From Bimuria novae-zelandiae CBS 107.79 (lineage: Eukaryota > Ascomycota > Dothideomycetes > Pleosporales > Didymosphaeriaceae): 64,000 nucleotides of DNA. Each line of letters starts with the position of its first letter. Position 1 is the first letter of the stretch. Of this stretch, positions 12,890 to 24,060 are shown piece by piece. Position numbers and translations under genes: made by a program. The stretch is taken from the NCBI GenBank assembly GCA_010015655.1, contig ML976658.1:263787-327786 (forward strand), written 5' to 3'. The notes below the pieces were generated by a model. It saw nothing but the letters and a program-made list of their open reading frames with translations. It made no database searches and had not been told where the DNA came from.

Positions 12890-14742
12890 AAGGAAGAGGC
12901 GCTAGACGCCTATAGCGCCTATATACAAAAGTTTAACTGCTCGCACAGCTATTTGTACTAGTACCCCGCCCTATACTACTATAATCGCACTATTCTAACC
13001 AGTGCCGAATAGACCCTATAAATAATAAGCCTAAAAAGCTCGCTACTAAAGAATTTAAATAATGGTGGACAAGCCTGCCTACTAAGACAATTATAGTGTT
13101 CTTAGACGGCTCGGAACAGTGCATAGAAAACGGCGAGCGCCACGTTACCTATAGATACGCTGTGTACTAGGGCCAGAGTCTGCTATACACAGGCAAAGGC
13201 TCCCTTAACACGCGGGCCCACATCTTCGACGCAGAAGTAGTAGGGGCCTAGAGAAATCTTTAACACGTGCTATAGACTTAGGCGCACCGCCTAAGCCAGA
13301 TCTAAATATATATAGATAGCACATTAGTTATCTAGGGCATTAGGGGAGACCCCGCGCTGTTATCCTAGTAGGCCTTTATACGCTACTAGGAAGCTATAAA
13401 CACCTAGGATATTTAAATCTAATAGTTACTAGGCTACATAGGCATTAAAGGCAATAAGCTAGCTAATTAGCTAGTAGATAAGGTAGCTAAGGACCTACGC
13501 CTACCTATAGGGAAGGTAGCTAACCCTATAATATTAGGTCTATAATCTAATACGCGCGCATACGTACGCGCTATATAATAAGAGTAGTAGCGCACATGCA
13601 CACTAAATCTCTCTACATGGTATAACTAGTGGGGCCTAGCATACACCCCCTCCAGGCAACCGCCAGAGCTAGAGCTTACACGCCCTGCCCTGGCCAAGCT
13701 CCTATCCATGAGGACAAGACACGGCAACTACGCCTAGTACTATAGGAAGTTTAAGCATAATAAGGAGACCCTTACGTGCACCTGTAGAGCAGACCTAGCC
13801 CTAGACTATATTATACACTACCTACGAATAGTGCGACGCTTTAACTATTAGTTACAACGCCTAACACATCCCCTAATAGATACTAGAGAAGGAATATAGT
13901 ACCTTAAGGCGCTAAGTCTAGGAGAATACGTAACCCTTTTTACACTTAGTGTTAATAATAGCACACATTAGTAAGTAACTAGCTAATTATATTATAGGCA
14001 AGCGAACGCAAACCCTTGCTTTAGGTAAAGTAAATACGCTACTTACTTATAACTTACTAGGGTATCTACTATATAAGACTTAGCTTTCTCTTTTGTATAC
14101 TTATATGCGTGTATATATCTTTTTTTACCTCTAATAAGTCTTGGCATGCTTCTGTATAGGACTAGGGGTAGCTAGAAGGCCACCCCTTTTCCCACTATTG
14201 TTACACAAAGGCTAGATTAAATAGCTAAGTCGCCCCTATCTAGAGAGGGACAGCAGCAAGAGAGGCCGCTCCTATAGTAGTGGTAGCACTAGTATAAGTG
14301 GCCCTTACTAAGTGCAGGGCACGTCTACATACCCCCTGAGAGGTTACATAGGACGTAAAACCAATACTACTACTACTACTACTATAACCATAGGTAGCCT
14401 ATAAGCCTGCTAACGCTATAACTATAATACTAGTTATACTACTAAAGCCCTTAATAAGTAGCTTTAATAACGCTATTAACTTTATACTTAATGTTAGCAA
14501 TTATAAGTACACTAAAATAGTAAAAAATAAGTATAATTAGTAGCTAAAAGAGCTATTATAGATAGCTTAGTAATATAAAATAGGTGATATAGCTATATAG
14601 TACTAGCTTAGGTTAAAGCTAAAGTACCTATATTTTTATAGCTTATAATTAACTTACTTTTAATTCCTGCCTTTAGTAGTAACTATGAAAAAGTCTTCTT
14701 AGGTACTAGCAATATAATATACCTATAAAGGTAAAAAAAAAA
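12890..14742 (+). mobile_element. Tad-like LINE retrotransposon, 3' part (RNase H, zinc-binding tail, A-rich end)
   Basis: This continues the LINE after the two inserted transposons. RNase H residues are visible: the first Asp in VFLDGSEQ near 13090-13115, Glu in FDAEVVGA near 13225-13250, Asp in YIDSTLVI near 13305-13335, and a final Asp in LVDKVAKDL near 13470-13500. A Cys/His zinc-binding tail follows (MRTRHGNYA, then TCTCRADLAL near 13710-13805), typical of the C-terminus of Tad/I-clade ORF2. Stops are almost all TAG/TAA. Sequence after about 13980 is probably 3' UTR and ends in an A-run near 14732-14742. A solo LTR then interrupts the flank. Confidence 0.75.
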
Positions 14743-14747
14743 ATAAG

Positions 14748-15192
14748 TGTTACGGACCTGCCTTGGTACCGTAAGGCAGGTTACCTTGGGGGCGCGGTTA
14801 TAGTTAATGGAAGTACAGGCAGAGGTTAATGGGTGATCGCCAATAGATCACATGCGATATGGATTCCAAACGAGGATGTCGAAGGCAAGTAATACCTTGG
14901 TCAAAGGATTGTAGAAATTAACGATAAAGACTATCTAACGAGCGTACTAGTAGCTATATACTTAAGAAATACGAGGTAGCCCTATAGCTCTGTAACTCTG
15001 CCTATAGAGTTACTAAGTTCCCCTCTGTGACTCTGCCTACAGAGTCGCAGAGTCCGACTTGCCGACTCTGTTGGCGCTGCGACAGAGTTCCGTCACGTGT
15101 TCGCTTACAATCTTGGCCAAGGCGTCAGAACCTTGGCTAGCGCCGTTCCCCGCCATCCGTCTTCATCTACCTTGTGAGGCGTAGCCGTAACA
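14748..15192. mobile_element. Solo LTR, 445 bp, with 5-bp target duplication ATAAG
   Basis: The segment begins TGTTACGG and ends CCGTAACA, an inverted terminal pair typical of LTRs. It is flanked by ATAAG at 14743-14747 and again at 15193-15197. Base composition is near normal while both flanks are AT-rich, so the insertion is younger than the flanking LINE remnant. Two stem-loops lie inside: GTAACTCT/AGAGTTAC (14992-15013) and GACTCT/AGAGTC (about 15028-15045). No internal retrotransposon domain remains, as expected after LTR-LTR recombination. The strand cannot be decided. Confidence 0.85.
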
Positions 15193-15197
15193 ATAAG

Positions 15198-15490
15198 CTT
15201 ATAGTTACTAGCTACTCTTATTTATAAATAGCGATAAATAAGGGTAGGTTTTAAGCTTCTAAGCGCGATAGTAGTAGCAAAGTACTATAAAGAAATACTT
15301 ATTAAAAGCTTTAGGACTTTAGGATAGAGGAGTAGAAGGAGATGCTATAGTAATTATTATATAAATTACTTTTTATAATCTTTAGCTTCTTAAAATTTAA
15401 ATAAATAATTTAAATAAAAGCACCCCTATGGTCTATTAAAATTAAATAAATAAACTATAATACTATAAAATTTGTAAACAAAGCAAAAGT
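15198..15490. other. AT-rich degenerate sequence
   Basis: AT-rich flank of the solo LTR, apparently the continuation of the RIP-degraded repeat before 14743. No reading frame or repeat structure was recognised. Composition switches sharply to GC-normal at about 15490-15510. Confidence 0.5.
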
Positions 15491-16858
15491 CAGTTTTAAA
15501 TATTGTTTCTTTTGTTTGTTGACAACTCTGATGGGAAGGACCTAATTGAACACCTAAATGGGACTTCCCCACGAGGCGTATGGCATCTTAGAATTGGAAT
15601 AGTGTTGCCGAGATGGTGCGTATTATGATTGATGTTGCCCTGCCGACTTGCGCTGCTGGTGTGCGAAGGAGGTTGTGCAGGCGCTGAGCAACTCCAGGGC
15701 TCCGGGCTGCGAAGATCACACGTGATTTCTGTGCCGAGCTCGGCCTAGCTCATCTTGGCGCCAAGTTGATTCCCTCTGTCTTCGCCTCCAGCCTGCTCAC
15801 ATCCAAATCACCATGAACTCCGTATTCGCGACGCGTCGACAAGTTTTGCCACTGTGCTGTATCTCGCGCGAGCCGATACGCTGTCGCTCCACTGCCGTCA
15901 AAGCCGCTGGATTGACATCATGTTTCGACTAGTGACCTTCAGGACTAGGGCTGCCCAGGAGGTGATCATGATTCCCTCGCGATAGCATCTTTGACACTGC
16001 CTCTCGAAGCTTGGCTGTCTCTTACGCCACAATCAAAAAGTCTTGAATAGGAAGGTCTCGAGGGCTGCGCGATTGCGGAACCCTTGGCAAGGCTGGGCGA
16101 CATCTCACCGACAGCGCGGAATTGCAACGCAGGATTCACTATCGATTTGTCTCCAAATTCTGCTGCAGTTTATTCTTCGCATGTGAACACTGGGTTACTC
16201 GATTGGAGAATTACAATCCAATCCTCGTTCATGCTCCGAGCAGTTGGGCACGAATCGAAACATGAACTACATGCGCTTCTGAGTTAGACCACGCTCTCGT
16301 GAGCAAGATGCGGAAGCATACAAAGCTTTAGCCTTATCTCTTGCATGGTGCCACGTCCTTGGCGCTTCTGCTTCGAACGTTCTATGGAACTACTCCAATG
16401 GCACCGCTACACAGTGTGGCACCTGAGAGTTCTTGCCTCCTCCCTATCTAGATCTATTCCCGGTGTGATGGTCTTGGGCCATAGCCTTGGAGGCCTCTTG
16501 GGGCGCGCTTACCAGCGGTTACAGGAATCATCGAATGAACCAGCCAAATACCAAATCCTTGGGATCCCATAAGCGGCAATTGAACAGCGATAACAGATGC
16601 AACATGCAGGCCCAAGCACCCTCGGTAACTACGAAGCGGGGGTGCACTTACCCTTGTGTACATCAGGTCTATGCAGTGCTCTAGGCCTAGTCGTGGTAAT
16701 CTATATGAAGAGCGAACTCGGCCTGCAAGCAGAGGTTGTGCGTTTGTTGATTCTTACCTTCACCCCTTGGCCTCGTTCGCGCCATTATACGTGCTACTTG
16801 CCAGCTACATTGGCCATTTCCACCGTACCACCGCTTGAGCGCTTTTGAACCTGCCGCA
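15491..16858. other. GC-normal upstream region of the PTR2 gene; no gene recognised
   Basis: Host-like composition with only short overlapping ORFs (at most about 88 codons) in all frames. One forward frame at 16345-16572 contains GHSLGG, which matches a lipase nucleophile elbow, but nothing else of a hydrolase is visible. This region probably contains the promoter and 5' UTR of the PTR2 gene and possibly gene debris. Confidence 0.4.
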
Positions 16859-18811
16859 ATGGCCATCGACACGCGAGCCAGCTTGGAGGTCACGAAAGGC
16901 GCGACCACGATCAATCCTATTGCGTTGGACACCGATACCCCAAGCTCGATCATCGGGGAAGATGAGCACCTCCTCGGGCCCTTCCCGACCGATGAAGAGT
17001 GGGCGACACTTCCTCGTGTCGCTGGCTCTATTCCTTGGACTGCCTGGACTGTAGCCGCAGTGGAGTTCGTGGAGCGCTTCAGCTACTACGGTACAAGCGC
17101 AGTCTGTAAGTCACTAGCCCACTCAATGGTTATCTAGTCCTTCACTGACATTCTTCATCCAGTCGTCAACTTCATCCAGAAGCCCCTCCCACCTGGCTCT
17201 AAGACAGGAGCCGGCTTCCTCAAGAAGCCCGGTTCTGGTGCTCTGGACATGGGCCAGCGTGCTTCAACTGGTCTGACCCAATTCAACCAGTTCTGGTCCT
17301 ACTTCACGCCACTTTTTGGCGCCTGGCTGGCTGACGAGTACTGGGGTCGCTACAAGACCGTTCAATATGCCAATCTCGTCGCCGTACTTGGGCACATTTT
17401 GCTCATCTTCTCCGCAATTCCCTCCGTGATCGCTAAACCTAATGCTGCAATCGGTATTTTCGCCGTTGGCCTTGTCATCATGGGCATAGGTACCGGTGGT
17501 TTCAAGTCGAACATCTCACCCCTGATCGCGGAACAGTACCAGAACCGGAAAGCCTACGTTCGAACCAAGAAAAACGGAAGCAAAGAGATTGTCGATCCCG
17601 CCACGACAGCTGCGCGTATCTACATCTATTTCTACTTCCTGATCAACTGCGGCTCGCTTACCGGATCCCTCGCCATGGTCTATTCGGAGCATTTCGTCGG
17701 TTTTTGGCTCTCGTTCACACTGCCCACCATCTGCTACCTCGGATGCCCTCTGATTCTCATCTTCTTCAAGAAGCACTACAAGCTCACGCCACCCACTGGC
17801 TCTGTGTTTGGTAAGGCGGGCAAGCTTATCCGACTCGCCATCAAGAACTCACCGAGAAAGAACATCTGGAAGGATGAACACTTCTGGGAGCGCGTCAAGC
17901 CGGGCGCGCTGCGTTCTGGTGGCAAGGATGTCCCTGCATGGATGACATTCGACGATGCTTGGGTTGACGAAGTCAAGCGTGGCGTAGTGGCATGCAAGGT
18001 CTTCGTTTGGTATCCTCTCTACTTCTTGTCTTACAATCAAATGCTCAACAACTTGGTCTCGCAGGCCAACACGATGAACCTCGGCTCTACTCCCAACGAT
18101 ATCGTCGCCAAACTCAACCCCATCTTCATTATCATCGTTGTTCCAATTATGGACTGGATCGTCTACCCAGGTCTCAGGAAGGCTGGCATCAACTTCTCTC
18201 CCATCAAGAAGATCACTGCCGGTTTCACGTTGTCGTCTCTAGCCATGGTTTCCGCTTGTGTTATTCAGTACTACATCTACAAGATGTCGCCATGCGGAAA
18301 GCACATCAACGCCTTAAGCAAGTCACGTGGTGATTGTAACGCAGACATCTCCGTCTGGGTTCAGGTCTTCCCGTACGGACTCATCGGCATGTCGGAAGTC
18401 CTTGCCTCCATTACTAAGCTTGAGTAAGTACTTTCCGATCTCCAATATGTACTCTGCATCTCTGACAATCGTTACAGGTACGCCTACACCAAGGCTCCCG
18501 CCAACATGAAGTCCACCGTCCAAGCCATCGCCCTCTTCACCTCCGCCGTCTCCTCTGCGCTCGGCCAGGCCCTCGTCTCCCTTTCCGAAGACCCGCTTCT
18601 CGAGTGGAACTACGGTGCCGTTGCTGTCGTTGCCATGGCCGGTGCCATTGGTTTCTACTTCACCTTTCGCAAGGCTGACAAGGCAGAAGATGCTATGAAC
18701 GCATACCAGGTATCCAAATACATGGGCAAGAAGGAAGCTGATGTGGAGAATGAGGCCGACGTACACAGCGGTGTGAGAGACGAGAAGAATGAGAAGACTG
18801 GACTGCACTAG
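16859..18811 (+). CDS. PTR2-family proton-coupled peptide transporter (3 exons, 613 aa)
   Basis: Exons 16859-17105, 17163-18423 and 18478-18811, joined by 57-bp and 54-bp introns with GTAAGT donors and CAG acceptors, give an uninterrupted 613-residue protein. It belongs to the POT/PTR2 family (MFS), which imports di- and tripeptides with protons across the plasma membrane. Evidence: the ExxER motif in VEFVERFSYYG near residues 72-82, the conserved PLPPGSKTGAG loop, GQRASTGLTQFNQFW, and the signature FYFLINCGSL near residues 245-255. Multiple hydrophobic segments fit about 12 transmembrane helices, and the C-terminal tail is charged. The ATG at 16859 is chosen because upstream in-frame codons lack another ATG. 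It looks intact and RIP-free, the best supported host gene on the left side. The exact substrate is unknown. Confidence 0.93.
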
Positions 18812-19231
18812 AGTGTACTTGTGATGATCAGCGAAACTGAAAGGAGGTAGTGAGAGGATAGATGGGTGAGGCGGGGATAGAGGAAACGATTTGGTACCCA
18901 CAATTCAGATGACGAAATACAATGCTGAAATGCTTGCTTCAATTTTCATCGCTCTACCGCTTGCTATTGTGAACCTAGGTCGGATTTCGATTCAATTCAC
19001 CTGTCTTCTTTACCTGCTGCCAAATCTGGCACCGTGTGAAAGACCGGCACCGCTAAGCCATAAATGTTGGCAGTGTAAATGGCCGCAGCGGTCAAGCCAA
19101 TACTGCTGTTATGTCTTGGCACTCGTCTTCCAGACTATGTATTGGCCGCATCTACAGACCTATTTGGTTTCTCATCACCCCTTCAGCAACACCCCGCTGC
19201 TTATTTTTCAACACACCACTTAGCCAGCACA
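18812..19231. other. Intergenic region 3' of PTR2
   Basis: GC-normal spacer between the PTR2 stop and the F-box-like pseudogene. Reading frames here are short, and the minus-strand frame at 18323-18901 runs antisense over the PTR2 third exon. No gene was recognised. Confidence 0.5.
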
Positions 19232-20401
19232 ATGGAACGCACGGAGCGAAAGCAGCAACATAGCTCAACATCACTTCCGGATGAGACCCAGCTCGGTGAT
19301 ACACGTGGTGTTCAGGGAACTGATCTTGGGAAGAAGAAGTGCTTCGAGTTTTTGAAGTTTTCCGCAGGTACGTCAGTTCATAAACATTTCGAGATTGCAA
19401 ATTGCTAACAACCTTCCGCAGAACTTCGCAACCGCATATATCTCTTCATACACGAAGATCCCAATACGCCGCCCAAAGTTATACGCAATACTATTGGCAA
19501 GAACTCGAGAAAGAAGCAGAAGCAGAAGTTTAGTGTCCGAAACAGCGGTCGTAAATACCTCGGTCTCACGTAAACATGCCAACAGCTTCGTCGCGAGTTT
19601 CGCCCGCAGTGGCTGAGAGACACAATATTACACCTCGAGGCTGATGATGTCGCCGAGTATGCAGTAACCTATTTCAGGACCCAGAACGACTATCAAAATG
19701 CGCCAAAGCTGCTCCTTCTCTCATGGAATCATAACGAAGCCTACAACGAGACGACCTACTTGGGCAAGGATCTCGACATTGGACAGGTTTTGGCATTCGG
19801 TGCAAAGTGTCCCGAATTACAAATGAATTTCGTCCACACTCACACCTACGAAGTCAACGGCGGCGGGCTCTGTAAAGTCTGTCGCTGCCCCATTCTTTTC
19901 GAGTGTTTCCACAGTCTCCCAACTTTGAAAGAAGCGCAAGAGAAAGTACTGGAGGCTATGCTAGAGCTCAACAACTTCTTGAACAACAAGAACGTCCTCT
20001 GGCAGAAAGCGGTGCGCGATCTCATTCCACACACCATGACAGTTGGCTAGACAGTCAAGAGACTGTGAGAGACTAAGCCAGATCTCGTCATCAGAATTCA
20101 ACTGAAATGCCCGAATATCCCGGTACATTTACCTGATGACGAACTGAGTTCTATGAACGACTTGATTCGGGGACGGAATTTTCTGGTCCGACACGGGATG
20201 ATTCGCCCCGGTGTGTCGTGGCAAACGCTATCCGAAACAGCTCCGTATAACTACGTGGATAAGACTATACAGCTTCGATCCATGCAGGACGATGTTAATA
20301 CGTTGATTTGTGTTCGATAGCCCCGGAAAGGCTACCGGCCCTGTTATCTTGACCAGACAATTGAGAAACTTCCCAAGAACACCGCCATCCTCTATGCTTG
20401 A
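19232..20401 (+). pseudogene. F-box-like fungal protein, decayed by premature stops
   Basis: Exon 1 (19232-19367) and exon 2 (from 19422), joined over a 54-bp intron (GTACGT...CCGCAG), read FEFLKFSAELRNRIYLFI, the N-terminal motif (FLxLPaELRNxIY) of a large family of fungal F-box-like proteins. One continuous frame follows to about 20401, through WLRDTILHLEADDV and WQKAVRDLIPH. It is broken by stops at 19571 (TAA), 20048 (TAG), 20066 (TGA) and 20318 (TAG) before the TGA at 20399. The first reads LTxTCQQLRREF where a Gln is expected (CAA to TAA). Every stop can be explained by one C-to-T or G-to-A change and no frameshift is needed. F-box proteins are substrate adaptors of SCF ubiquitin ligases, but the function of this family is mostly unknown. 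Confidence 0.7.
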
Positions 20402-21050
20402 GGTGTAGGCGTTGCATTGCATTGGGTTCTCACACCTAGTGCACGAAAGGTTCCCTTACCCTGTACCAATGCATTCGCCATCCGAGAGTAACGCAATGTA
20501 TAGGGCACTGGGTGGGGATTTCTTTAGGTATAGCTCGCTATAGCCCCACTCAATCATTCGTGGAGGCGCGATTACATCCGTTCTTTATGGAAGTCGGGCC
20601 ATGTTTAAATGTTTTTAAGGGAGATTTTTGGGATTAGAAGAAGGCTCTTTTCCGTTGGCTCCATATCATAGCAGATAGAGCTCCTGTTGTGTACTAATTT
20701 GCGAGGCCATTTATTGTTTACATTGGTTTGCTTACCCAGGTAATTATCTCGCAATAATTGGATCGATCCATACAGTACAATGGGCAGGTTAACTGTTGGA
20801 AGCGCTTATGCGCTCACGTAGGCTCGGAGCACGAGCTACGATTATTACCATAGGTCGGAGATGAATGTACAGGGCACATTGCACGGGGCTAGTAGACGCC
20901 GGGCGAAGCTTATGCAGACACGCTAGACATGCGCTGAAACGCGTTGCTGCCTGGTGGCTCGCCAACAACTTAAGTGCCCCGCCCCCACCCTGTCCTTGCA
21001 ATCCGCACCTTTTTTTGTTTTGTCTTTCCTACCTGCAGAGCAACAAGTCT
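20402..21050. other. Intergenic spacer
   Basis: GC-normal to mildly AT-rich spacer with no supported gene. Short ORFs at 20789-21053 overlap on both strands and have no recognisable motif. Confidence 0.4.
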
Positions 21051-22906
21051 TGATTATGAGTGGCGACCCACCTTATCTACCCCCGTGGCACGACCTAACT
21101 GGACTCCTGAACGCCGTGCTTGCATTCGCCGCCCCGCCTCCAAGAAGGGACTTCAACCTCAAATCTGTACAACGATTGGAAACCGGTTGGCAGCTCTGAG
21201 GATTTGTAATACAGCCCTGAATTAATCAGTTGAGCGTCTTATACCTTCGAGCACAATGTATTTTTTCATGGATTTCAGTTTGGAGGGCAATCTACCTGCC
21301 GGAGGTAAAACGACGCTTCAATTGATCACCGAAGATGAGGTGGTCCTTATGAAAACACCTTATGCTCAATGGGCCAAGGCTCCATGGAGTAACACGCGTT
21401 CCAGCCTACAAAGCCGCTTGCTCGAGGATCGGTTCTTCGTCCGGCACTACCGAAACATCTCGTGTATGCGAGCTCGGTTGTGGGAAGGCATGACGCCCAT
21501 GTCTGGTGGCCAGTGGAAATCGAGAAAGCTTGATGACACTGCTAACTAGCAGAGTGTGTTCGAGTTCTTGTTCGAGCTCATCCATACCTTTGAATGGCTA
21601 GGACACCGTGATACTCAGGAGCTCCTGAAGGGTAATTTTAATTACGTCTCAAGTGAACTGGGGACTTTCGAGGCAGCTCTCAATGCAAGGAGACAAGAGA
21701 AGGGAATCCATACAAAGGTCGACATACATGCGCTCTGGCTGGAGTACATCAAGTCCTTGTTTGAGACCATGGTCGCCCGAACGCATGCCTTCTTCCTAAA
21801 AAGCGTGAAAACAAAGATAGCAAACGCACGTGCCGAATACCTGGCAGCTGTAGACGAAAAGGAGACCTCAATTGTCGTGCTGAAGCTACGAGGTATGGGG
21901 ACATATGGTCTGACCTTGGTAGAGCGCTCCACAGAGCCGACAGCTACATTATGATGCCGCTGAAAGGGTACAGCGGCTTCACCTCCTCACCTTCCCACTC
22001 CAAAGTCGTTCGGCTCCTTGTTCAGACTTCCTTATCGATGGGAATTCGACAGGAACTGGTCGCCCAACAGCCTTCGCCGATTGCCGCGCGACACGCGGAT
22101 GACCCCAGAGCACTATATACCGATCGCTCAATAGTCTGTGCTATGTTCCACGAAATCGATGATGGCCACGACGCTGTGCGGCTCATTCATCGAGGCGAAC
22201 TCAAAGTCCTTCAACGAGAACCATGGATCTCAATAATCCATTCGCGCGCAGAGTGGTCGCGGACTCACGGTGGGCCGCCGGATCGGAAATCAGGGTTTGC
22301 CGGGTACATGTTGACCCACAAGCCAACACAGGAGGGATGGGAAACGTTCCTCTCAAAGCTCTACGCCGACCTCGATCAGTCTGGCCAAGGTGTTGAAGGA
22401 TACGATACGGTCGAACAGAGCATGGATATACACTGGATTCACGGTGAAAACCACGGAATACCTCAAGATGATGTGGAAGCTGCAAGACGATGAGTTAATC
22501 CTTCTGGTAAATGAAGGACCCCGCTGGCATTCCGCACAGCCACTTTAGTACTTTCACGCCAGACATACACAAACGCGTTTGGAAGTTTGATTTTCTTGTC
22601 GTCTACTCGGGGTGCTTCGCCTCGTACATGACACCAAGGCCCAACTTCGGGAGCATTTAATGCTCCGGTGATTACGACGGCTACGTCAAGCTCATTGACA
22701 CAGCCACTTACAGGCTTGGGCAAATTAGTGAGCAGTCACCTGGTTATAACCGCCAGATGAGGGTCCTCGGGCGCCTCATATTTGACGATTTGTATCCGCA
22801 ACTGTCTGGCCTTGTGCAGCGGCCCAGGGATCTCTGGCCACTGGCCATGCTACATCCGTATCAGGTCTACACTGGATATCCTATAAAGGGACAGCTAGCG
22901 GAGTAG
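21051..22906 (+). pseudogene. Unknown fungal protein, decayed (stops and frameshifts)
   Basis: Protein-like sequence runs through this interval but in changing frames. 21256-21549 reads MYFFMDFSLEGNLPAGG..., stops at 21547 (TAG), and continues in the same frame to 21954 (ALWLEYIKSLFETMV). A shift near 21895 moves coding to the frame of 21951-22493 (FHEIDDGHDAVRLIHRGELK), and a second shift near 22500 moves it to the frame ending at the TAG of 22904-22906 (VWKFDFLVVYSGCFASYM, YDGYVKLIDTAT, LWPLAMLHPYQVYTG). An in-frame TAA also interrupts near 22650. No known domain was recognised. The quality of the encoded sequence suggests a once functional gene of at least 600 codons; extra introns could account for part of the frame changes. 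Confidence 0.5.
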
Positions 22907-23131
22907 GAAATGATTTGGAAGGCCGGAATCCTGTTCTGGATTGCGTTGCGTAGGTGGAGAGAAGGACTTCAAACTGAAACTCAAACATTGACCTGATTCA
23001 ACTTGGGTTATATCATTGACAGCCGAGCCAATGTCAAGTGACAGCACACGAACGAGCAATTTTCTCGACGCTATTCCACGCTATGCGCTTCATTTATTCA
23101 CACCGTCTTTTGCTCTCCTGTAGTGATTTCC

Positions 23132-23755
23132 ATGAACATCTACCTTCCATCCGCCGTGTCTCTGCCCATACCTGATGATCCAGCCGTTGTGGATCCCAAG
23201 CTGCTGAATCAGGCGGACCAGGCATGCACCGCCAAACTGGGTGGGTACCGGGTCGATGACCGCTCGCCCGCCGTACAGCGCGCCTTTGCCGAGCTTTGGG
23301 ATAAAACCGGCCTTAAATGCCAACCCATAAACGCCATGCAGCTCGTTGCTGAAGTCCTGCCCCTTTTCGCTATGTTCCTTGCTCTTGAGATTCTAGGCTG
23401 GCCCAGTTTTGGGGAGCTTGCGAGCACTACAGCTTCGACAAAGTCCAAGGAAATCTCAAAGCTAACAGTCGACGCCGGCAAGGAGATTGCTCGCTTAGGC
23501 ATGCATGGCGAGATCGGGAAGAAAGTAGCTGAGTTTATGACGGAAGAAGGGTGGGTTGGGGCATTGTTTGGGGCGGAGCAGGCGTGTCGACCGTGCGATC
23601 TTGTGGCGTTCTGTCGATATCATCACGGCGACAAGGTGCTTGAACAGAATATGGATATTTTGAGGGAATGTTTGAAGGTCGTGCAGGGGGAGGGGAAGGG
23701 TATGGAGGCGTTCACGAATTTGATTCCACGTGTGGAGGAAGCGCGTCGGACATAG
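23132..23755 (+). CDS. Hypothetical protein, 207 aa, intact, unknown family
   Basis: A single open frame from ATG 23132 to TAG 23755. The protein starts MNIYLPSAVSLPIPDDPAVV and has no signal peptide. A hydrophobic stretch lies in the middle (VLPLFAMFLALEILGW, residues about 75-90), followed by a Lys-rich region and a Cys-containing segment (ACRPCDLVAFCRYHHG, residues about 150-165), which could bind metal. No domain was recognised. It is the last host-like ORF before AT-rich DNA begins at about 23850. Codon use looks normal and no RIP-type stops occur, so it may be functional. It could also be a fragment of a longer gene, as no promoter or intron evidence fixes the start. Confidence 0.5.
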   Translation: MNIYLPSAVSLPIPDDPAVVDPKLLNQADQACTAKLGGYRVDDRSPAVQRAFAELWDKTGLKCQPINAMQLVAEVLPLFAMFLALEILGWPSFGELASTTASTKSKEISKLTVDAGKEIARLGMHGEIGKKVAEFMTEEGWVGALFGAEQACRPCDLVAFCRYHHGDKVLEQNMDILRECLKVVQGEGKGMEAFTNLIPRVEEARRT

Positions 23756-23849
23756 GATACTACGGAAGACGATAAGCGGGTGAAGGGACAAAACTCAAAC
23801 GAAAATTTTCCCCGCACCCTCGCACAACACATCTAGCAGCAGAACAACT

Positions 23850-24060
23850 TGTAGAACACCTCTATAGCTTTAATGATCTATATAATACTTATTTCTATCG
23901 TACGAAATTACCTTAGCATGCCTAGCTAGTATTTAAACCTAAGTTTTTAGTATTATTACTTACGTATAATAGTAGGCGGTCGCCCTCCTATCAACCTAAT
24001 TCTATATTAACTAAAGCTTTATAGGCTCCTCTAAGAAGGCCTTACACTTAATTAAACTAT
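23850..24060. other. Composition boundary and start of RIP-degraded DNA
   Basis: Composition switches from GC-normal to AT-rich at about 23840-23870. The first TCGTACGA palindrome of the dense cluster is at 23898-23905. No gene was recognised. Confidence 0.5.

Noticed and set aside
16345..16572. Forward ORF containing GHSLGG, similar to a lipase/serine hydrolase elbow
   Set aside because: No other hydrolase features, no splice structure, and overlapping frames of equal length on both strands. Probably chance upstream of PTR2.
18323..18901. 192-codon minus-strand ORF opposite the PTR2 3' end
   Set aside because: Antisense shadow of a well supported spliced gene. No motif.
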